Shown here: positions 9,021 to 18,699 of the stretch, piece after piece | Layout of the letters: each line of letters opens with the position of its first letter | How positions within the stretch are numbered: the first letter of the stretch is position 1 | Assembly (NCBI RefSeq): GCF_030408755.1 | Contig: NZ_CP047209.1 | Location: 2,046,001 to 2,110,000 of the forward strand | Direction: 5' to 3' | Length of the DNA stretch: 64,000 bases | Source of the DNA: Corynebacterium felinum | GTDB taxonomy: Bacteria; Actinomycetota; Actinomycetes; Mycobacteriales; Mycobacteriaceae | Made by a program: the position numbers and the translations under genes | The notes under the pieces: generated by a model | The model's input: only the letters and a program-made list of their open reading frames with translations | The model's database searches: none | Told to the model about the DNA's origin: nothing

Positions 9021-9953
9021 TTAACAATTACCGTGCCGAAGCACATCCAAAGCGTGCTGAAGGTCAGGCGGATACGGGGAGGTGATCTCCATCCAACGCC
9101 CATCCGCAGGGTGCTGGAAACCAAGAGTCACCGCATGAAGCCACTGCCGTGTCAAACCCAAACGCTTAGCTAACACCGGATCGGAACCATACATTGGGTC
9201 ACCACAACACGGGTGATTCATTGCCGACGTATGCACACGAATCTGGTGAGTACGCCCAGTTTCCAAGTGAATCTTTAACAATGACGCCTCGGCGAAAGCC
9301 TCAAGGGTTTCGTAATGCGTCACGGCATGCTTGCCTTCACTGGTTACTGCAAACTTCCACCCCGAAGAAGGATGCCGCCCAATAGGGGCCTCAATAGTTC
9401 CCTGAAGTGGATCCATGTGCCCTTGCACCAAGGCGTGATACGTCTTAGACACCGTACGCTCCTTAAAAGCGCGTTTAAGCACAGAATAGCCGCGCTCAGA
9501 AGCCGCAACCACCATCACACCCGAGGTGCCCACATCCAGGCGCTGGACAATACCTTTACGCTCCGGCGGGCCTGAGGTGGAAATCCTAAACCCAGCTGCC
9601 GCCAACCCGCCGACAACAGTAGGGCCTTCCCACCCAACAGTGGGGTGCGCTGCCACACCTACAGGCTTGTTTACTGCGATAACGTCTTCGTCAGAATAAA
9701 GGATGTCGAGCCCTTCGACGAGCTCTTCTTTCGGCATCGGTGGCTTTTTCGGCTCGGGCAAGACGACGTCGAGAAGCGCGCCGTCGACAAGCTTGTCAGA
9801 TTTGCCCACAACATGGCCGTCGACAGTAACATCCCCATCAGCAACCAACTCTGCTGCAAGCGTGCGCGAAATACCCAACAGCTTCGACACTGCCGCATCC
9901 ACCCGCATACCTGCCAACCCCTCTGGGACCGGCAATGTCCGCGACTGCCTCAT
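9021..9953 (-). CDS. rluD: RluD-family 23S rRNA pseudouridine synthase
   Basis: 310 residues. An S4 RNA-binding domain occupies roughly residues 15-75 ([22 protein letters not shown]). The pseudouridine synthase domain carries the catalytic motif [14 protein letters not shown] near residue 140 (HRLD class with Q for H) and the later [11 protein letters not shown]. The ATG overlaps the lspA stop (ATGA), so both are co-translated, the usual actinobacterial lspA-rluD pair. The specific uridines modified cannot be told from sequence; RluA/C/D subclasses are hard to separate. Confidence 0.9.
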   Translation of the reverse strand: MRQSRTLPVPEGLAGMRVDAAVSKLLGISRTLAAELVADGDVTVDGHVVGKSDKLVDGALLDVVLPEPKKPPMPKEELVEGLDILYSDEDVIAVNKPVGVAAHPTVGWEGPTVVGGLAAAGFRISTSGPPERKGIVQRLDVGTSGVMVVAASERGYSVLKRAFKERTVSKTYHALVQGHMDPLQGTIEAPIGRHPSSGWKFAVTSEGKHAVTHYETLEAFAEASLLKIHLETGRTHQIRVHTSAMNHPCCGDPMYGSDPVLAKRLGLTRQWLHAVTLGFQHPADGRWMEITSPYPPDLQHALDVLRHGNC

Positions 9954-10495
9954 TTCTCACCCCCTGGCGAAACCGCAGTGATATCAGCCTTCGCCTGCGC
10001 ACGACGCTGCAGCAAATCCTCAACCACCATACTGACAATAAAAAGCGCCACACCCGTAGTAATCGCCGCATCCGCAATATTGAAAACAGCGAAATTGCCC
10101 ACAGAAATAAAATCGACAACGTGTCCGATGAAAAACTCGGGAGCACGGAACAACCTATCAATTAAGTTGCCTAATGCCCCGCCACCGATCAACGCCAACG
10201 ACAGCGCGGTGAAACGATCCCGCACCTTCGGCGAATAAATTAAAACTCCACTTAAGAAAGCGATCTGGAAGCATGTAAACAGCCAGGTTGCGTTTTCCCC
10301 CATCGAAAAAGCCGCGCCCGGGTTAAACAAAAGCCGGAAGCGGAACCAGTCGCCGATCACATAAATAATGTTGCCGTCTTGAAGCAGATTCAGCATGAGT
10401 GCCTTCGTTGCTTGGTCGATGATTCCGACCACGGCGATGACAGCCACCATCAATGGGACAAATCTTCGTGTAATTCTCCTGTCTGTTACAGTCAC
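9950..10495 (-). CDS. lspA: Lipoprotein signal peptidase (signal peptidase II)
   Basis: Membrane aspartyl protease that removes signal peptides from prolipoproteins after lipidation, thus needed by the seven or so lipoproteins of this window. 181 residues from a GTG at 10493-10495; the longer frame reaching 10660 would add an uncharged Cys/Arg-rich stretch and cross the start of the divergent gene. Four membrane segments are seen. The catalytic aspartates lie in [11 protein letters not shown] and [11 protein letters not shown]. The start overlaps a purine-rich AGGGGA, and divergent spacing to the next gene is 76 bp. Confidence 0.93.
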   Translation of the reverse strand: MTVTDRRITRRFVPLMVAVIAVVGIIDQATKALMLNLLQDGNIIYVIGDWFRFRLLFNPGAAFSMGENATWLFTCFQIAFLSGVLIYSPKVRDRFTALSLALIGGGALGNLIDRLFRAPEFFIGHVVDFISVGNFAVFNIADAAITTGVALFIVSMVVEDLLQRRAQAKADITAVSPGGEK

Positions 10496-10571
10496 GTCCC
10501 CTATCTTTTCAAAGAAACACCCCTTTGCGCCACCTCGCCCCGTTTTCTTCAGGCAGGTAAGGTAGAAAAAC

Positions 10572-11537
10572 ATGCCACACACGCACGCTTTTCGACGCCG
10601 CCACATACTAATCCCCATCGTCACTTTGAGCCTTATGCTGGGACTTTCGGGCTGCAGCAACTATGATTCCAGCCCGCAGGTGCCCGTTGAGGAAGCGGTG
10701 GGTATAGAAATCGCCCAGCCTCGTGTCACCGTGATCAATGAAGGCACAGGGGCGAAAACTCCTCTTCGATTCGCAGACATCGACAATCGCCGCACCGTCG
10801 AGGTGCTCATCGGCGACGGGTTTAGCCAGGAACTGCGCAGAAAAGATTCCGGCCACACACCAGCACCGCTCAAGGCGGAAGCAGTTGAACCGCGGGTGCT
10901 GCACAGTACCGCCACCGTGGTGACGAAGAAGGCGGAGAATTCCACCTCAACGCGAAGTGTGTTTGTTCAGCTCAACACCCCAGAATTTGTCACCCCCACT
11001 AAAGAAAGCCTGAATGAGGATCTTGCCACTGCCCGCGGCTTCGGTTTTGGTTGGTTCGCTTCTGATACTGGTGAGATTTCTTCCGTGAACTTCACCGCCC
11101 CCACCCAAGCCACCGACAATGCGCGGGCGTTGGTGGAACAGCACCTACTCACCCTCACTGGCCTTCCTGTGGTCTTCCCTGAGGCTGCTGTGGGTGTCGG
11201 TGCGTCGTGGACAGTAGAATCGCGGGTGCAGGCAGCTGCCCAAACCTATCTTCAAACCGTTACTTACACCCTGAAATCTTTCGACGCCGACAGCACGAGC
11301 GTTGTGTTGGGTGTGGATGTGGCACAGCGCCCCTCGCTGGGCGCACTGGATGCTGATGGGAAGCAGCTGAAGGTGGTGCATACCGAATCAGCGACCGAGG
11401 GCGAACTGAAAGTGGATCTTGGGTCCCCGCTGCCGGTTTCCGGCAAGATTGCCACCAGCACTCAGGTGGTGTACGGCGAAGAGAGCTCTGAGGTGGATGT
11501 TGTTCAAGAATCCACCCTCACCGTGGAATTCCGCTAG
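10572..11537 (+). CDS. Lipoprotein, function unknown
   Basis: 321 residues. A twin-basic N-terminus (FRRRHILIPIV) leads into a lipobox LGLSGCSN, so it should be an exported lipoprotein. The mature part is rich in beta-type Val/Thr sequence without catalytic motifs I recognise; the phrase GASWTVESRV and the closing VVQESTLTVEFR resemble all-beta corynebacterial lipoproteins of unknown role. It is transcribed away from lspA and ends at a bidirectional terminator. Confidence 0.75.
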   Translation: MPHTHAFRRRHILIPIVTLSLMLGLSGCSNYDSSPQVPVEEAVGIEIAQPRVTVINEGTGAKTPLRFADIDNRRTVEVLIGDGFSQELRRKDSGHTPAPLKAEAVEPRVLHSTATVVTKKAENSTSTRSVFVQLNTPEFVTPTKESLNEDLATARGFGFGWFASDTGEISSVNFTAPTQATDNARALVEQHLLTLTGLPVVFPEAAVGVGASWTVESRVQAAAQTYLQTVTYTLKSFDADSTSVVLGVDVAQRPSLGALDADGKQLKVVHTESATEGELKVDLGSPLPVSGKIATSTQVVYGEESSEVDVVQESTLTVEFR

Positions 11538-11548
11538 TCCCTCACCGA

Positions 11549-11625
11549 AAACCCCTTGCAGCATCGGGCATGAAAAGATACTCATTCCTTCACGCGTGGT
11601 GCTGCCAAGGGGTTATGGTTGTTTT
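11549..11625. terminator. Bidirectional terminator between convergent lipoprotein genes
   Basis: AACCCCTTG-CAGCA pairs with TGCTG-C-CAAGGGGTT across a loop of about 40 nt, and GGTTGTTTTG follows on the plus strand. Confidence 0.7.
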
Positions 11626-11639
11626 GTTACTTCACTTTG

Positions 11640-12323
11640 TTATTTCACTTCGGCGCTTTGAATGACAACCTCGTCGAGTGGTGGCCCATCAGCAGCTTTA
11701 TTCTGTGCGCCCTTTGCGCCGATTTCTTTCAACACAGCCATGCCTTCTTCCGACACCTCACCAAAGAGAGTGTAGTTCGGGGGCAGTGGGGAGTCCTTGT
11801 AGTTTAGGAAGAACTGGGAACCATTCGTGTTCGGGCCCGCATTAGCCATGGCTAGGGTGCCAGCTTTGTACAGGTTATCGGCCTTTTCACCCACAGGGTA
11901 TTCGTCGGCAAAACGGAAACCTGGGCCACCTGAGCCAGTACCGGTGGGGTCACCACACTGTAGAACGTAAATGCCTTCAGTTGTAATGCGGTGGCATACG
12001 GTGTTGTCATAAAAACCCGACTTCGCCAAATGCGCAATGATCGCGGTTGTGCAGGGTGTTTTTTCCGCGTGAAGATTCAGCGGAATATCACCGGCATTTG
12101 TTTTCAGCGTAACTGTAACATCCTTCTGCGCTTTTTCCTCGGGCAGCCCTTCTTGTGCGGGCGCGAATCCATCTGGCTGTACTCCACATTCTTCAACAAA
12201 AGCGGATACCTGTGAGGAGTCTGGCGCCTGTGATTCAACACTGCTGGAACCGGAATCTGCTGAGCACGCGCTTAATCCGAGGACAGCAATCGTACTGAGG
12301 GCGATAACACTGAATCGTTTCAT
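11640..12323 (-). CDS. Cyclophilin-type peptidyl-prolyl isomerase lipoprotein
   Basis: 227 residues. Signal peptide and lipobox VLGLSACSA, then a linker and a cyclophilin domain from about residue 65: TLKTNAGDIPLNL, FYDNTVCHRI, and the conserved TNGSQFFLNY core with PPNYTLFGEV near the C-terminus. It probably assists folding of exported proteins at the outer face of the membrane. Some active-site positions (the R of FHR appears as CHRI) are present. Monocistronic, with terminators on both sides. Confidence 0.92.
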   Translation of the reverse strand: MKRFSVIALSTIAVLGLSACSADSGSSSVESQAPDSSQVSAFVEECGVQPDGFAPAQEGLPEEKAQKDVTVTLKTNAGDIPLNLHAEKTPCTTAIIAHLAKSGFYDNTVCHRITTEGIYVLQCGDPTGTGSGGPGFRFADEYPVGEKADNLYKAGTLAMANAGPNTNGSQFFLNYKDSPLPPNYTLFGEVSEEGMAVLKEIGAKGAQNKAADGPPLDEVVIQSAEVK

Positions 12324-12372
12324 GCCCCATAGCCTAGTCGGTGATTTTCAAAAGCACTATGTTAGAAATAAC

Positions 12373-12425
12373 AATCTGCCCCTAGTAATCACAAACTATG
12401 TGGCTACTAGGGGCAGATTACTTTT
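12373..12425. terminator. Strong terminator between MTB12-like and cyclophilin genes
   Basis: A perfect 15-bp stem, AATCTGCCCCTAGTA with TACTAGGGGCAGATT, separated by 17 nt; T-rich sequence follows on the plus strand. Confidence 0.75.
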
Positions 12426-12439
12426 CTTCTACTGACGCA

Positions 12440-13072
12440 TTACTGCGTTGGTGCATCCGCAGGAGGCGCTTCCGCTGGCGGTGCTTCAGCCGGAGGAGCA
12501 TCTGCCGGTGGCGCGTCTGCTGGTGGTGCATCAGCAGGTGGCGGAACCTCATTACCCAGTGCAGCGTGACACATTGGTGGAACTTGCTCAGGTGCAACAG
12601 TGTTGGTAATCAACGTACACGCCCACGACTGTGAAAGCTTCCAACGCCCGTTTTCGAAGATAAACTCCACGTTTTCTGCTGGCTGTGCCTCCCGGTCAGG
12701 GAGGATGAAGTTCACGGTTGCCAGCACCGAGTCGGCGGTGTAGCCAGGCAGGATGGGCTGGACTACTTGGAAGTTAGCGCCGGATTCGATCTTGGAGTGG
12801 GTCATGACCTCAAACAGCTCTGGGGCAGATTCGCCACCTTGGACCGTTTGGGTTTTTTCTTCGATCGGTGCCGCAGGGTCGGAAGCCAATGCAAGGATCG
12901 CGTTGAGTTCTTCAACCGTGGGCAAAGCCGAGGGAACGTTTGCAGATTGGGTTGCAGAAGCTGCAGAGCTGCTTGCTGAGCTGCTGGTGTTTGCACCGTC
13001 GCTGGAGCATGCGCTCAGCACGATGGTTGCTGCAACTGCTGCCGTGGTGGCGGTCAGCTTGGAAAACTTCAC
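12440..13072 (-). CDS. MTB12-like low-molecular-weight antigen lipoprotein
   Basis: 210 residues. Signal peptide with lipobox IVLSACSSD, a Ser/Ala linker, then a domain starting PSALPTVEELNAILALA that fits the low-molecular-weight antigen MTB12/CFP-2 family of mycobacteria and corynebacteria. The C-terminal 30 residues are a repeat of APPADAPPAE-type pentapeptides, likely a cell-wall-spanning or exposed linker. GTG start with AAAGGAG nine bases upstream. The Pro/Ala repeat is a plausible site of length variation between strains. Confidence 0.82.
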   Translation of the reverse strand: MKFSKLTATTAAVAATIVLSACSSDGANTSSSASSSAASATQSANVPSALPTVEELNAILALASDPAAPIEEKTQTVQGGESAPELFEVMTHSKIESGANFQVVQPILPGYTADSVLATVNFILPDREAQPAENVEFIFENGRWKLSQSWACTLITNTVAPEQVPPMCHAALGNEVPPPADAPPADAPPADAPPAEAPPAEAPPADAPTQ

Positions 13073-13627
13073 AGGGAATTACTCCTTTTATGTGTTTCTG
13101 CGTTGATCAATATTCGCTATCGGGTGTGCGAACAAATCACGATGTGCAAACTGAACGTTCAATCCTACCGTGAGCAACGCGTGGTCGTCTACAAATAGGC
13201 ACCGTGTGTCTCGTCCACCATGCTACTTGTCTCTGCCCCTTCTTTCATCTTTGCTTTGGCATTCACTAATTGTCTACCGATGCTTTTCCTACCCGTAGTT
13301 CACTTCCGTCGATGCTTCCAAATTCTTGAACACATGCGACTTTTGCGCTTTTTGTCTCACTTCCTGTACCTGCTTGCTCCCTGTCCTGTTTGAGGCATTC
13401 CATGCAGTTCACTGCACCACCATCACCACACCTGCGCATATCTCCTGAACTGTACTTTCAGGCAAATTAGGAGCCCTGAGATACGTGAAATTTGTGCACT
13501 CATGAGCGTTCCATGGACGCCCGTTTTCCAGTCAGTTGTGCTACTCAATGTGGGGCGTGTGTGCTTTGTGGTGACAGGTTCGGTGTTTTAGGGTGTGCGT
13601 GATGGTGTTCTGTGGCAATCTTAAACA
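13073..13627. other. Intergenic region, no gene seen
   Basis: 555 bp between two divergent genes. I see no convincing ORF, RNA gene or long repeat; it is pyrimidine-rich on the plus strand and should hold promoters for both flanking genes. Confidence 0.5.
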
Positions 13628-14599
13628 GTGACTTTCGACTTACATTCTTCCGCAAGCCCTTCATCTGATGATTCTGCTGCCCGCCCGAAGGTGGTGGTGT
13701 TGACTACGGGTGGAACTATTTCATGCACCCATGACTCCCAGAACATGTTGATCCCTACTGTGTCGGGTGATGAGTTGGTTGCGGCTATTCGCCCCCGTTT
13801 TGAGCAGATGGATATTGAGGTCCGCGAATTAAATCGTTTGGATTCTTCGTCGATGACGTTTGCCGATATCGATGAGATTGTCACCGCTTGCCATGATGCG
13901 CTTGATGATCCTTCCGTGTTGGGAGTGGTGGTCACGCATGGCACTGATTCGATGGAGGAGTCTGCGATTGCTGTGGATACGTTCCACGGCGATTCCCGCC
14001 CTGTGGTGTTTACGGGTTCGCAGAAACCTTTCGATCATCCTGAGGCTGATGGCCCGGGTAATTTGTTTGAGGCGATCATGATTGCTGCTGATTCTTCGGC
14101 GCGCGACATTGGTGTGCTCATTGTGTTTGGCCATGCGGTTTTACCTGTTCGTGGCGCAACGAAGTGGCACACGACTGATGAGTTGGCTTTTGCTACGAAT
14201 GCTCCTGAGGAGCCTACGCGTGCTGATTTTGTTGCTCCGGTTCCGCTGGCTGATGTGCGTGTCGATATTATTCACGCATACCCGGGTGCTCCCAGCACGC
14301 TTGTCGACGCCGCCCTCGCCGCTGGTGCTCAGGGACTGGTTGTTGAGGCGATGGGTTCTGGCAATGTGGGTACTGCGATGGCTGTTGCTTTGGGGAAGGC
14401 GTTGGATCAGGGCATTCCTGTGGTGATTACTACTCGTGTTCCTCGTGGCGATGTGTCTGGCACCTATGGTGGTGCCGGTGGCGGGGCGACGTTGCAGTCG
14501 AAGGGGGCTGTGGGTTCTTCGTATTTCCGTGCTCCGCAGGCGCGTGTGTTGTTAGCGATTGCGATTGCAACAGGTATCAGCCCGTTCACGTTGTTCTAA
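13628..14599 (+). CDS. ansA: L-asparaginase
   Basis: 323 residues, converting asparagine to aspartate and ammonia. The two catalytic threonine blocks are clear: VVVLTTGGTISC near residue 25 and VVTHGTDSMEESA near residue 105. The C-terminal part, GSGNVGTAMA and TTRVPRGDVSGTYGG, also matches type I/II asparaginases. No signal peptide, so cytoplasmic. The start is a GTG at 13628 without a clear ribosome site; the extra 20 or so residues before the first strand are Ser-rich and a later start cannot be excluded. Single gene with its own terminator. Confidence 0.93.
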   Translation: MTFDLHSSASPSSDDSAARPKVVVLTTGGTISCTHDSQNMLIPTVSGDELVAAIRPRFEQMDIEVRELNRLDSSSMTFADIDEIVTACHDALDDPSVLGVVVTHGTDSMEESAIAVDTFHGDSRPVVFTGSQKPFDHPEADGPGNLFEAIMIAADSSARDIGVLIVFGHAVLPVRGATKWHTTDELAFATNAPEEPTRADFVAPVPLADVRVDIIHAYPGAPSTLVDAALAAGAQGLVVEAMGSGNVGTAMAVALGKALDQGIPVVITTRVPRGDVSGTYGGAGGGATLQSKGAVGSSYFRAPQARVLLAIAIATGISPFTLF

Positions 14600-14617
14600 C
14601 ACTTCGTATTTTTCACG

Positions 14618-14646
14618 GCGCACCTTTAATCGAGGGTGCGCTTTTG
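14618..14646 (+). terminator. Terminator of the asparaginase gene
   Basis: GCGCACC and GGTGCGC form a stem with a ten-base loop followed by TTTTG. Confidence 0.75.
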
Positions 14647-14732
14647 TGCTTTCTTCCCCTCCATCGAATGAGCTTTTTAGCTCCTGCTTTGCTTTTCTGG
14701 TCACGTTGCTTTTCCACCACTCATTTTCCGTC

Positions 14733-15246
14733 ACTCGACTGATACACCTTGCGTCGAAGCATTTCGCTTCTCTTGGCGCGAAAAGGTCGAGTAGTGATCT
14801 CAGATCTCCACGCCACAGCGTGATTGTGGCTGCCCGTTGTACCAACTCGACCTTTTCCACACAGTTGCCGTGCAATCCCCGGCGCGATGGGTGGAAAGGT
14901 CGAGTTGTTCGTTGATTCGGAATCCTCCTGGTGTGGATTCGAGAGCCTCCTGGTGGGCCCACTCGACCTTTATGCTGTGGCGCGCCTTGTTTTCTTCCCT
15001 GGGGTGAGAAGAGTCGAGTTGATGGTTGGCGCGTGGCTTAAGAGCCTAGGTATCTGGTGGTTGTCTGCCGAGAGATCACTCGACTGATTCCTTCTGTGCA
15101 TACGTGTTTTCTGCCTGTGGGGAGAAAAGGTCGAGAAGCTGCGGAGAGTTTTGCGTCCAGCACTGTTGTGGTGTTGGGGTATGCATACTCGACCTTTTCT
15201 CCATTCAGCCCCGCTTGGAGGTTTGGTGGAGAGGAAAGAGTCGAGT
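14733..15246. repeat. Array of five 59-61-nt inverted-repeat cassettes
   Basis: Five units at 14733-14792, 14845-14905, 14961-15019, 15078-15136 and 15187-15246. Each begins ACTCGAC and ends GTCGAGT (GTCGAGA in the fourth), and the interiors differ. In units 2 and 5 pairing extends inward with different bases (CCTTTTCCAC with GTGGAAAGG; TTTTCTCC with GGAGAGGAAA). Unit 1 has an inner GAAGC/GCTTC hairpin. The units are separated by 50-58 nt of unrelated sequence, giving a period of 109-117 bp. A sixth unit of 60 nt lies at 55331-55390. No ORF of note runs through. The region fills the gap between asparaginase and a broken protease gene. Confidence 0.85.
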
Positions 15247-15285
15247 TGGCTTTCGGGTAGAGGAGATAAGAAGTGCGCTAGTGGT

Positions 15286-16028
15286 TTAGAAGGATGCGAG
15301 AAAACCCACTGCTCCGAGGCCAAACATGTCGGCGAATGCGTGGCTTAAGACAAAGGGATAGAGGTTTTTGTCCTTGCTTCGGTTAAAAAGGACGAAGTAC
15401 ACCACACCCACAATGAGCCCAATACACAGCGCGGAAAACAGTCCCGATAAGTGTGGAACGAAATCCTGATGACGAGGGAAAACACAAAAGCTGCCGTCCG
15501 CCATCGGGGTGTGACCATGAGGCAGATGCCTAGGAAAAACAATTCCTCATACAGGCCATTGAACAGAGAATAAATCACCAAGGAGACATCGAGGTGTCCG
15601 AAGACTCCGCCTGATTGTTCAATCATCCCGTGCCCAGCTGTGGGCTCAGCACGGCTGAGAACATCAACGCACCAATAGGCGACGTCGAAAAGCACACCCA
15701 AGAAAAAGAACAACAGCACGGCAACAACCGTGCCCTTCAACGTGGGATGCAGCTTCCACAAACGGAAATCGAAACGCCGCAACCACAAATACACTACTCC
15801 CACGAGCAACTGCACACTCTGGATCGCAAGCGCATAATAATTCGCTGCAGAATCAAAATCCTCCACCGAAGCACCAACATCCGGCGCAGCTGAGAAAAAA
15901 GCCATAGTCGATGAAACAATCGCACTGCCGAAGAAAATCACGGTGAGAATAACAATATCCCACCACTTGAGGACAACACGGAGGTCATCTCGCTGGAAAT
16001 AGGGCACAGTTCGCATACAGTCACGCAT
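15286..16028 (-). pseudogene. CPBP-family intramembrane metalloprotease, frameshifted
   Basis: The upstream frame (start 16028, or 16016 for the internal Met) has several membrane helices, then the CPBP motif 1 EELFFLG and motif 2 ISFH. It then runs into a nonsense Cys/Arg-rich tail ending at 15345. The last family motif, LSHAFADMFG (HxxxD), lies in a different frame of the same strand that ends at 15286. The frames join naturally after SFHTY near 15446-15452 if one base is missing. CPBP (Abi/CAAX-like) proteases process membrane substrates or give immunity to bacteriocins. As read, the protein lacks its last catalytic histidine. A sequencing error is the main alternative. Confidence 0.75.
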
Positions 16029-16144
16029 CCTTTTCGCAATTCAGGGCGATGTGATACAACCATCAGCATCCTCGAACAACACGGATACACTACACCACTT
16101 AAAGTGTGAAACAACACTGCAGATAGCTACTGTGCCAAATGCAT

Positions 16145-17551
16145 CTACTCGTCGTGGTCACTAGTGGCAAAAACCTCCGGCCAATCCAAACTTACCAAAG
16201 GATCAGCAGGCTCCAGCAGCGGATCATCCACCGGAAACGTTTTAATAAAACTCTTTTCCGAGGCGCGGGTTTCAAAACGCACCGTGACAATCCCATGCCC
16301 CGCGCCCTGAATCCACCCATGCCCGAACTCAGGATGGGACACATCTTGGGTCGAAAACCACTGCCCCAACGACGTCGACTCCGCCACTGCATCATCAACC
16401 ACCGTCACCTCAGCATGACTAGTTTGCGCACTACGCACACCAGTTTCATAATCCTCCTCCTTCACCACCACCGGTTTGACCGGCAGCAGCTCCGGAAACA
16501 GCATCTCTTGGCTGGGATACTCCAAATTAGAAAAAGATACACCCACCAGCCGAATCGGCCCCACCTCATCGGGGTAGCGCACCAACAAACCCACCGCATG
16601 GCGCAACGCCTGCTCATCTTCCGTGGGATACACAAAGCTGTGACTACGCGACTCCGTGTGAAAATCCGATAATTTCAGCTTCACGCTCACCGTACGCGCA
16701 CCCCGGCCATCACGTCGCAACCGAGCAATCGCCTTGACAAACGCCCGTTCAATCGCCTGATCCATGTGTGCCTTCGACACCAAATCCTTCGGATAGGTGT
16801 ACTCAGCACCCACCGACTTTGCCTCCGCTCGGGGCATCACCGGGCTTGTATCATTCCCCCGCGCAACCTCCCACAAAGCCACACCCACCGCCTTGCCCAG
16901 CACGCTTTCGACCTCCCGCGGCTCTAGGGCCGCGAAATCAGCAATCGTCTCCACTCCCACGCGGGCGAGCTTAACCTCAGCTACTGGGCCCACACCCCAC
17001 AACTTGCGCACTGGCAATGGGCCTAAAATCTCTGCCTGACGCTCAGGTGGAATCACGTACACCCCATCAGGTTTTGCCATACCCGAACCAATCTTTGCAG
17101 CCTGCTTCCCACCACCACAACCAATCGAACTGGGCAAACCGGTATGCTGCCGAATCTTTGCACGCAACTGTTGTGCCCACGCACGCACCTGATCCTCACT
17201 GGCCCCAACGAGCTCCGCAGGCTCCATAAAAGCCTCATCAATACTGAGCTGTTCAATCACCCCAGCTTCCTGCTTGACCAGCTCAAACACCTTCCGCGAG
17301 GCCGCAGCATACACCGCATGCCGCGGGGCAACGACCACGCCGGAAAACCCCACCAAAGCTTTTGCCTGAAACATGGGCATCGCTGAACGCGCCCCCAAAG
17401 CCCTCGCCTCATACGATGCGCCCGCGACCACACCACGGCCCGAAATTCCCCCCACAAGAACTGGGCGTCCCCGCAAAGCGGGACGGGTCAGCTGCTCAAC
17501 AGATGCGAAAAACGCATCCATATCAATATGCAAAACCCAACGCCTCGACAT
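16145..17551 (-). CDS. dinB: DNA polymerase IV (Y-family)
   Basis: Translesion polymerase. From the ATG at 17551 it reads MSRRWVLHIDMDAFFASVEQ, with the first catalytic Asp in HIDMDAFF and the second block SIDEAFMEP near residue 105. Thumb/HhH motifs (KLWGVGPVAEVKLARVGV) follow, then the little-finger domain. About 468 residues, somewhat longer than E. coli DinB (351) because of a C-terminal extension rich in acidic residues, as in actinobacterial DinB1. A start nine bases upstream (17560) is also possible. No beta-clamp motif could be assigned with confidence. Confidence 0.93.
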   Translation of the reverse strand: MSRRWVLHIDMDAFFASVEQLTRPALRGRPVLVGGISGRGVVAGASYEARALGARSAMPMFQAKALVGFSGVVVAPRHAVYAAASRKVFELVKQEAGVIEQLSIDEAFMEPAELVGASEDQVRAWAQQLRAKIRQHTGLPSSIGCGGGKQAAKIGSGMAKPDGVYVIPPERQAEILGPLPVRKLWGVGPVAEVKLARVGVETIADFAALEPREVESVLGKAVGVALWEVARGNDTSPVMPRAEAKSVGAEYTYPKDLVSKAHMDQAIERAFVKAIARLRRDGRGARTVSVKLKLSDFHTESRSHSFVYPTEDEQALRHAVGLLVRYPDEVGPIRLVGVSFSNLEYPSQEMLFPELLPVKPVVVKEEDYETGVRSAQTSHAEVTVVDDAVAESTSLGQWFSTQDVSHPEFGHGWIQGAGHGIVTVRFETRASEKSFIKTFPVDDPLLEPADPLVSLDWPEVFATSDHDE

Positions 17552-17600
17552 ATCGAACATTCTAGCTAACATGACGGTGCGCAGCACACACTACACCCGC

Positions 17601-18473
17601 TTATCGACGCACCAACACCGCCACAATTACAGCCACAACCCCCACCATCTCCACCACTGTGAGGAACTGACCCAAGATCACCGCACCGCAGACAGTAGCC
17701 ACCAATGGCATCAGTGCCGATAAAACGGCGTAGAGGGACGGCGTCGACAAGCGCATAGCAATAATGTCAAGCGAGCTAGGCACCACAGTCGACAACACCG
17801 CCAACCCCGCAGCCAAACCCACCACCATTGCTGGGTCCATCGCCACCTTATCGGGAAACACCCACCACACCACCGGCAGCGCGAAAAATGCACCATACAG
17901 CAACCCCGCCGCCAACAGTTTCTGCGTCTGCTTATGACTTTCCACCCGGCGCGACAACTTCAACCCCACCCAGATATACACACCCCAACCTGCAGCAGCG
18001 CCCAACGCATACAGCACACCGACCGCATTATCAGTCCACTGCACACCTGAAATCAGCAACACCCCCACAGCCGCAAGCACCAAAGCCGCAGCGTGTTTGA
18101 GTGTTTTGGACGTCAGCGCGCCGACCACAATGGGGCCGACAAACTCGATCGCCACCGCGGTGCCCAAGGGGATCGACTCGATTGCGTTATAAAAGCAGAT
18201 GTTCATGAAAATCATGGACGCGCCATAGGCAGCGGCGAGCGTGATTTTGTCACCAAAAAACGTATCCCAACTAGGCCGGAACAAGACGGCCATGATCGCC
18301 CCAGCGAACGCCACGCGCAGCCACGCCACAATAGCTGGGGGCAACACCGCAAACAGCCCCACTGCAATCGCTGCACCGGTATACAAACTTAAGCCCGAAC
18401 CAACAGTAATCAGTGCAGGCAGCAGGGGGGATCTACTCAGATCAGATGAGGTCTTGGTCACACAAGTGATCAT
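17601..18473 (-). CDS. RhtA/EamA-family amino acid exporter
   Basis: Ten-helix drug/metabolite-superfamily permease of about 290 residues with RhtA-like features: GAAIAVGLFAVLPP, NAIESIPLGTAVAIEFVGPI and the C-terminal half SLDIIAMRLSTPSLYAVLSAL. RhtA relatives export threonine or homoserine; the substrate here is unknown. The start is uncertain: ATG at 18473 fits the family but has no ribosome site, and a GTG at 18503 follows AAGGGGG too closely. The open frame continues to 18593 with a Cys-rich sequence unlike the family. 13 codons of intergenic sequence separate it from dinB on the same strand. Confidence 0.85.
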   Translation of the reverse strand: MITCVTKTSSDLSRSPLLPALITVGSGLSLYTGAAIAVGLFAVLPPAIVAWLRVAFAGAIMAVLFRPSWDTFFGDKITLAAAYGASMIFMNICFYNAIESIPLGTAVAIEFVGPIVVGALTSKTLKHAAALVLAAVGVLLISGVQWTDNAVGVLYALGAAAGWGVYIWVGLKLSRRVESHKQTQKLLAAGLLYGAFFALPVVWWVFPDKVAMDPAMVVGLAAGLAVLSTVVPSSLDIIAMRLSTPSLYAVLSALMPLVATVCGAVILGQFLTVVEMVGVVAVIVAVLVRR

Positions 18474-18699
18474 AGAGGAGCACACATATGAACCATAAAG
18501 CACACCCCCTTCACCCAACCACCGTGATACAGGTGAGGTAGAAGTAAACTCCTGAGATTCAAAGCATGCACACCAGGAGACTTTACTGCACAAAGCACAC
18601 CCATAAACCCACCGTAATCAAAGCTTTCACCTGCACATATACATATTGGCGAATGGTTTTCACTTAAGCTATCTTTATATACTTATGAGCGCACTATCC

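Noticed and set aside
14733-15246. CRISPR array
   Set aside because: The conserved segments are inverted ends of each unit, not direct repeats; only seven bases are strict; no cas genes in the window.
14733-15246. Integron attC array
   Set aside because: No GTTRRRY core sites and no integrase; units carry no genes.
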